Origin: Candidatus Melainabacteria bacterium GWA2_34_9
Lineage (GTDB): Bacteria > Cyanobacteriota > Vampirovibrionia > Gastranaerophilales > UBA9971
Length of the DNA: 9,541 nt
Direction of reading: 5' to 3'
Assembly (NCBI GenBank): GCA_001784535.1
Contig: MFRJ01000114.1
Location: forward strand, 1-9,541
Shown: piece by piece, positions 5,795-9,541 of the stretch
Layout: each line of letters begins with the position of its first letter
How positions within the stretch are numbered: the first letter of the stretch is position 1
Notes under the pieces: generated by a model
The model's input: the letters and a program-made list of their open reading frames with translations, nothing else
Told to the model about the DNA's origin: nothing
Database searches by the model: none
Translations under genes and position numbers: made by a program

Positions 5795-6919
5795 TTGATT
5801 TTTAATTTTCATCAAATTTTTTTCAATGTAATTTTTGTTTTTCAGTATGCATTTTAATCTGGATTTAAATAAATTTTTATCAAACATTTTTGAATGTTCA
5901 TAAATAAATTTATTGTTCCATCTCCTTTTTTCAGATTTCAAAACAGCATTATTTAAAGATTCTACAGATTGCTCTCCAAACAAAACTCCTGTTTCATTTT
6001 CTAAAACAATATCGCAAGCTCCGCCTTTATTAAAAGCAATAACAGGTTTTCCGGCGGATTGAGCTTCCGCCATAACAATTCCAAAATCTTCTTTGCCTGG
6101 AAAAACAAATCCTTTGCAGTTATTCATATATTTAACAAGTTTTTCATCAGAAACTTTTCCGACTAATTGAATATTTTTATTTGCTTTTGCTTTTAATTTT
6201 GGGTATTCAGGACCGGTTCCTGCAATAATCAGGTTTTTCCCTGATTCGTTAAACGCTTCAATAGCCAGTTCAAAACCTTTATAGGCAACCAGTCTACCCG
6301 CCATAAAGAAATAATCCCCTTCGCTTTCATAATTAAATTTATCAGTATCAACGGGCGGAGGAAGAATAAATGATTCTCTTCCATAAAACTTCTTGATTCT
6401 GGCAGCTGTATAAGTAGAATTGGCGAGAAATAAATCTACCCTGTTCGAACTTGTTATATCCAATACTCTTAAATATTGGGAAATTGCGGCAATTGTAATT
6501 TGGGATAACTTATTAAAATTATTTAATTTTGAATAAGTCCAGAATAAATCCCATATATATCGTGCCGGAGAATGGCAATAACAGATATGAAAAGCATCAG
6601 GTCCAGGAATAACACTTTTAGCAACCGAATGATGAGAAGAAAAAATAATATCATATTCCTGCAAATTCAAATATTCCATAGCAAGAGGCATTATAGGTAA
6701 ATAAGCTTTGTAAAATTTTTTTGCCAGTGGAAGTTTCTGGATAAAGCTGGGGATGATTTTTGTATTTTTGTATTGTTCCGGTATTATTTCAGGATTATAT
6801 ATTGTTGTATAAACCGGAGATTCAGGAAACAAATCAATTGCACTAAACAAAATGCTTTCGGCTCCGCCTATTCCTCCGCATATTTGATCTGAAACTATTG
6901 CTAGTTTTCCTTTTTGCAT
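5720..6919 (-). CDS. GT4-family glycosyltransferase
   Basis: This is a 399-residue cytoplasmic or membrane-associated GT-B glycosyltransferase of family GT4, probably acting in polysaccharide or lipid-linked oligosaccharide assembly. The N-terminal acceptor domain begins at once with KLAIVSD and the GIGGAE loop (16-21). It carries YCHSPARYIWD (114-124), a block shared with mannosyltransferase-like members. The donor domain has GRLVAYKG (208-215) with the phosphate-binding Arg and Lys, IAGTGPE (232-238), and the EX7E pair Glu277/Glu285 in GKEDFGIVMAEAQ. The family fold appears complete by about residue 360. The last ~38 residues (NQLSFIIIIITTLIEEN and onward) are encoded antisense to the EpsI gene end and look like read-through rather than a conserved domain. 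No clear ribosome site precedes the ATG. Donor and acceptor sugars are not predictable. It is convergent with the exosortase unit and divergent from the 7075 gene. Confidence 0.92.
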   Translation of the reverse strand: MQKGKLAIVSDQICGGIGGAESILFSAIDLFPESPVYTTIYNPEIIPEQYKNTKIIPSFIQKLPLAKKFYKAYLPIMPLAMEYLNLQEYDIIFSSHHSVAKSVIPGPDAFHICYCHSPARYIWDLFWTYSKLNNFNKLSQITIAAISQYLRVLDITSSNRVDLFLANSTYTAARIKKFYGRESFILPPPVDTDKFNYESEGDYFFMAGRLVAYKGFELAIEAFNESGKNLIIAGTGPEYPKLKAKANKNIQLVGKVSDEKLVKYMNNCKGFVFPGKEDFGIVMAEAQSAGKPVIAFNKGGACDIVLENETGVLFGEQSVESLNNAVLKSEKRRWNNKFIYEHSKMFDKNLFKSRLKCILKNKNYIEKNLMKIKNQLSFIIIIITTLIEENFINFQGEFF

Positions 6920-6990
6920 TTTTTAACACTCATTCCTGAATTTTATACAACCATATGTAAAGTATTTTCTTCAGGACAAATTATTTAAAT

Positions 6991-7012
6991 CCCCACTTCG
7001 TTCCCCAACTCG
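6991..7012. repeat. Short near-identical direct repeat in a divergent intergenic region
   Basis: CCCCACTTCG at 6991-7000 and CCCCAACTCG at 7003-7012 stand one helical turn apart (12-base period). They are GC-rich against the AT-rich background and lie just upstream of the candidate promoter for the 7075 gene, between two divergent genes. This position suits an operator or activator site, but two short copies can arise by chance. Confidence 0.3.
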
Positions 7013-7016
7013 ATAA

Positions 7017-7044
7017 TTTACAATCATATTGCCACAATTATAAG
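7017..7044 (+). promoter_or_regulatory. Candidate sigma-70-type promoter for the small membrane protein gene
   Basis: TTTACA (7017-7022) and TATAAG (7039-7044) are separated by 16 bases, and each matches the consensus at five of six positions. A transcript would start near 7051, giving a leader of about 24 bases with a good ribosome site. This also argues against the ATG at 7045, which would lie before the transcript start. Confidence 0.5.
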
Positions 7045-7062
7045 ATGTTCTTAATTTCAAAG

Positions 7063-7071
7063 AAGGTGGGG
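7063..7071 (+). promoter_or_regulatory. Ribosome binding site deciding the start at 7075
   Basis: AAGGTGGGG sits just before the ATG at 7075 and is the purine-rich site for that start. An in-frame ATG at 7045 lies upstream of it and would encode the site within the protein, so it is rejected. Confidence 0.65.
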
Positions 7072-7074
7072 ATA

Positions 7075-7533
7075 ATGAAAATAAATAAAATAAAAATACT
7101 GCTTACGTCATTATGTTTGTTGTCTTTTATTTTAGCAAGTTTTTCTTTTTTGTTCTTTGACATAGATGTAAATACACTCAAGTCAAAATACAGAGAGTTT
7201 TTACACTATTCAAAAACTCATGTTGGCGCAATTGTGTATAATAATACAAATCAAACAATACAAATCACTGATTACAAATGGGTGCGGACTCTTCCTCCCG
7301 GAAAAAGTTCCAGAGATATTGGGATTTTTGATGCGGACGGTCTTATCATAGATCAGCCTGTATATTTTGAAGAGAGCGTGCATTTTGACGGAGTTTTAAA
7401 ATTTTGCGACTACTCAAGACTTAAGCTCGTTGAAAAAGATAGCGTAATTGAAATCCAAGCTAATAATGCTTGGATTTGCAAAATTTTAAATGATTTTGAT
7501 TTTTATAATTCCCTTGATGAAGCATTTAATTAA
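7075..7533 (+). CDS. Small membrane-anchored protein of unknown function
   Basis: This is a 152-residue protein I do not recognise. The N-terminus is basic (MKINKIK), followed by a hydrophobic helix at about 8-29, which is a signal anchor or signal peptide. Cys14 lies inside the helix without a convincing lipobox. The remaining ~120 residues would be outside the cytoplasmic membrane. They look strand-rich: HVGAIVYNNTNQTIQITDYKW suggests a small beta domain, and an acidic/aromatic stretch (IFDADGLIIDQPVYFEE) follows. Two further cysteines, in KFCDYS and WICKI, could form a disulfide. The gene stands alone on the plus strand between minus-strand polysaccharide genes, with its own candidate promoter. 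Its 3' end overlaps the opposing SDR gene by 8 bases. A role at the envelope is all that can be suggested. Confidence 0.7.
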   Translation: MKINKIKILLTSLCLLSFILASFSFLFFDIDVNTLKSKYREFLHYSKTHVGAIVYNNTNQTIQITDYKWVRTLPPGKSSRDIGIFDADGLIIDQPVYFEESVHFDGVLKFCDYSRLKLVEKDSVIEIQANNAWICKILNDFDFYNSLDEAFN

Positions 7534-8590
7534 ATGTACTTTTTTCGTAAAAAGAATTTGTTCTTTTAAAACCTTCTTGAATTGAAAATTGGGGTATCCA
7601 TCCAAGTTTCTTTATTTTTAAAATATCAGGACAAGATCTTGTTATTTTACTTTTTATATATCCTTTGTTAAATTGATCTTCTTTTTTAATCACCTTTAAA
7701 TTTTTTTCCGGAAAAAGATTTACAAGTATTTCAGCAAGTTCTAAAATACTTGTTTCTTTATTAAATCCAACATTATAGGATTGACCGGCTTCTCCTTTTA
7801 AGAGTATTGTAAAGAAGCCAATAATGGCATCTGCTATATAACAAAAAGATCTTGTAGCACTGCCATCACTATTTAAAACTATATTTTTATTATTTACTAT
7901 ATTTCTTGCAAAATCAGCAAATACCCTTCCATCATTAAGATCCATGCCTGGTCCATATATGTGAAAAGGTCTTGCAATTTTTATGGGAATATTATATTGG
8001 TATTGCCAGCAAATGCAAATTGTTTCACCGGCTCTTTTGCCTTCAGCATAACAGGATCTTACATTTAGTGGGTCTAAATATCCATAATCAGATTCTTTCG
8101 TTGGTATTTGATTTTTACTTATTTCTCCATAGATTTCACTACTGCTGAAAAATAAAAAACTTTTGGATTTTTTTTCATACGCAAGTTTAATAAGATTATT
8201 TGTACCTTTTACATTGGCATTGAAAGTACCTATAGGGTCTATCCCGTAGTATTTTGGACTTGCTTGACTTGCAGCGTGTATTATAAAATCCAAATCCGTA
8301 TCCATATCTATTTTAATGGGCTTACATACATCTTGAACAATTAACTTAAAATCATTTCTATCAATATAATCTTTAAACCGTTTCTCTGCTTTTTTCTTAT
8401 TTCTTACAAGCGCAAGAATTTTAATATTTTTATTGTATTTTTCATTCAGGTAAATAAGTGTATGAACCATATAAGAGGGCAAAAACCCGTTAGCTCCTGA
8501 AATAAGGACTGTAGAATTTTCAAATAAATTCCAGGGTAAATCAGCGTCGGTTATGTATTTCAAATCTTCTTTCACTATATAGTTATACAT
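7526..8590 (-). CDS. NAD-dependent epimerase/dehydratase (extended SDR, nucleotide-sugar type)
   Basis: This is a 354-residue extended short-chain dehydrogenase/reductase of the nucleotide-sugar epimerase/dehydratase group. The NAD-binding glycine-rich loop is SGANGFLPSYM (31-41), a variant in which Pro replaces the third Gly of the usual GxxGxxG. Next come HAASQASP (105-112), the catalytic Ser block FFSSSEIYGE (147-156), and the YxxxK pair Tyr181/Lys185 in SCYAEGKRAGE. ARPFHIYGPGM (206-216) and GSATRSFCYIAD (243-254) form the sugar-nucleotide pocket, and YNVGF follows at 272-276. The overall pattern is close to UDP-glucuronate decarboxylase and dTDP-glucose dehydratase relatives, but the exact substrate is unclear. 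It has a good ribosome site (AGGTGA, plus-strand 8597-8602) and begins 15 bases after the TPP enzyme gene, so the two probably form an operon acting on one sugar. Confidence 0.9.
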   Translation of the reverse strand: MYNYIVKEDLKYITDADLPWNLFENSTVLISGANGFLPSYMVHTLIYLNEKYNKNIKILALVRNKKKAEKRFKDYIDRNDFKLIVQDVCKPIKIDMDTDLDFIIHAASQASPKYYGIDPIGTFNANVKGTNNLIKLAYEKKSKSFLFFSSSEIYGEISKNQIPTKESDYGYLDPLNVRSCYAEGKRAGETICICWQYQYNIPIKIARPFHIYGPGMDLNDGRVFADFARNIVNNKNIVLNSDGSATRSFCYIADAIIGFFTILLKGEAGQSYNVGFNKETSILELAEILVNLFPEKNLKVIKKEDQFNKGYIKSKITRSCPDILKIKKLGWIPQFSIQEGFKRTNSFYEKSTFN

Positions 8591-8596
8591 ATAAAT

Positions 8597-8602
8597 TCAC
8601 CT
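8597..8602 (-). promoter_or_regulatory. Ribosome binding site of the SDR gene
   Basis: On the minus strand AGGTGA lies 6 bases before the ATG at 8590. It occupies the short gap after the TPP gene's stop and extends no further, which supports this start and an operon arrangement. Confidence 0.6.
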
Positions 8603-8605
8603 GCA

Positions 8606-9541
8606 TCAGTATCGGACATTTTTAGATTCTACTACTGACTTAATTATCATCCGGCTTTTAAATTCCTTTCTATCAAGGAATGGATGCATATCTTCTATAG
8701 GATAGTTAACTAATAACTTGGGTTCAACAACTGTAAATTTTTCAGTATATATATTAAGTAATCCTGGCAGCGGATCTTCTAAAAATTCTTTGAGAATATC
8801 GTTCATATTCTCGTAATAGAAGACAGATTTTGCTGATAGACCATAAGCTTTTGCTATTTTTTCAAAATCCGGAACACTATAATCAATTACAGTTGATTGC
8901 AACCTGCTTTCAAAATATATTTCTTGAAACTGTCTAACCATACCAAGGTTTTGATTGTTTATAACAATTATTTTTATAGAAAGATTTCTTCTTTTTAATA
9001 CTTCAAGCTCTTGAATATTCATTTGTAGTCCACCATCGCCTGTTATAACAATAGAACGTTTTCCTGTAGCTATAGTTGAACCTATAGCACAAGGCAATGC
9101 AAAGCCCATTGATCCCATTCCTCCCGAAAAATGAATTCTCTGATTTGTTTGAACATAAGATGATTGAGCTACCCACATTTGATGTTGCCCAACATCAACA
9201 CAAACTATATCATCGCTTTTTAAATGGTTAAAAATCCGATCTATTAAAAAGTTAGGATTCTTAATAGTGCCATTTGTATTTTGAATTGATGGGTATTTAT
9301 CTTTATATTCGAGGATTTTTTTATGCCAAAAACCAAGGTTGAGTTTGAAATTAATTAAATTTATTCCTTTTAAAAATTCTTTTATATCGGCCTTTAACTT
9401 TATATTAGCGATATTTTTGCAATTTAATTCATTTTCATCTATATCAACATGAATAATCTTTGCTTCTCTGGCAAATAAATTCAGGTTTGTTCCTGTTTGC
9501 CTTGTGTCAAGCCTGGAGCCTAAAACTATTACAAGGTCAGC
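8606..9541 (-). CDS. Acetolactate-synthase-like TPP-dependent enzyme, C-terminal part (5' end outside window)
   Basis: 311 residues of a thiamine-diphosphate enzyme of the acetolactate synthase/pyruvate decarboxylase superfamily are visible. The frame is open to the window edge. A Met at 9178 is internal, since the sequence before it reads DIVCVDVGQHQMWVAQ, a conserved AHAS-like block. The central domain shows ADLVIVLGSRLDTRQTG (about 9541-9491) and IIHVDIDENEL. The TPP domain has the GDG...NN motif, starting at GDGGLQMNIQELEVL and ending at IIVINNQNLGMVRQF. The C-terminus ends soon after PIEDMHPFLDRKEF, without the longer tail of biosynthetic IlvB. Together with its SDR neighbour and the glycan genes, this points to a polysaccharide-cluster TPP enzyme, perhaps adding a two-carbon branch to a keto-sugar as YerE does, rather than branched-chain amino acid synthesis. 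That specificity is inference. Confidence 0.88.
   Translation of the reverse strand, partial: ADLVIVLGSRLDTRQTGTNLNLFAREAKIIHVDIDENELNCKNIANIKLKADIKEFLKGINLINFKLNLGFWHKKILEYKDKYPSIQNTNGTIKNPNFLIDRIFNHLKSDDIVCVDVGQHQMWVAQSSYVQTNQRIHFSGGMGSMGFALPCAIGSTIATGKRSIVITGDGGLQMNIQELEVLKRRNLSIKIIVINNQNLGMVRQFQEIYFESRLQSTVIDYSVPDFEKIAKAYGLSAKSVFYYENMNDILKEFLEDPLPGLLNIYTEKFTVVEPKLLVNYPIEDMHPFLDRKEFKSRMIIKSVVESKNVRY

Noticed and set aside
7535..7556. CTTTTT/AAAAAG hairpin as a terminator
   Set aside because: It has an almost pure A-T stem with no GC core and lies inside the end of the SDR coding region.
8606..9178. Complete 190-residue TPP protein starting at 9178
   Set aside because: The frame continues upstream to the window edge and encodes conserved acetolactate-synthase-like sequence, so this Met is internal.

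Overview
The window is AT-rich DNA (by eye about 30% GC) from a bacterium that makes surface polysaccharide. It uses the standard bacterial code, with TAA and TGA both used as ordinary stops. An exosortase, an EpsI-type partner, a PEP-CTERM substrate and an HpsJ-like membrane protein occur together. HpsJ-like proteins are, to my knowledge, mainly cyanobacterial. With the low GC and no photosynthesis gene in view, this suggests a non-photosynthetic relative of Cyanobacteria (Melainabacteria/Vampirovibrionia-like). That placement is an inference.

Layout. (1) 1-1843, plus strand: the C-terminal part of a PaaK/CapK-like adenylate-forming enzyme (cut by the window edge), whose stop overlaps the start of a GNAT/FemAB-like acyltransferase. 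(2) 1844-2273: a 430-base stretch without a gene. It holds a cluster of TTCCCTGT motifs forming hairpins, a short tandem repeat, and a weak promoter. (3) 2274-5794, plus strand: a tight five-gene unit coding a PEP-CTERM protein, a membrane phosphoglycosyl transferase, an HpsJ-like protein, an exosortase and an EpsI-family protein. Most junctions are ATGA-type overlaps. (4) 5720-6919, minus strand: a GT4 glycosyltransferase whose 3' end runs 75 bases antisense into the EpsI gene. (5) 7075-7533, plus strand: a lone small membrane-anchored protein of unknown function behind a good-looking promoter. (6) 7526-9541, minus strand: an SDR-family nucleotide-sugar epimerase/dehydratase, preceded by an acetolactate-synthase-like TPP enzyme that runs off the window.

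How they fit together (inference): the phosphoglycosyl transferase would start a lipid-linked glycan and the GT4 enzyme would extend it. The SDR and TPP enzymes would make an unusual, possibly branched, nucleotide sugar. The exosortase with EpsI would process the PEP-CTERM protein at its C-terminus, probably coupling it to the envelope or to the exopolysaccharide. The exosortase unit carries its own candidate substrate and its own glycan-initiating enzyme, which makes it the most notable system here. The repeat cluster just upstream is the most notable non-coding structure.
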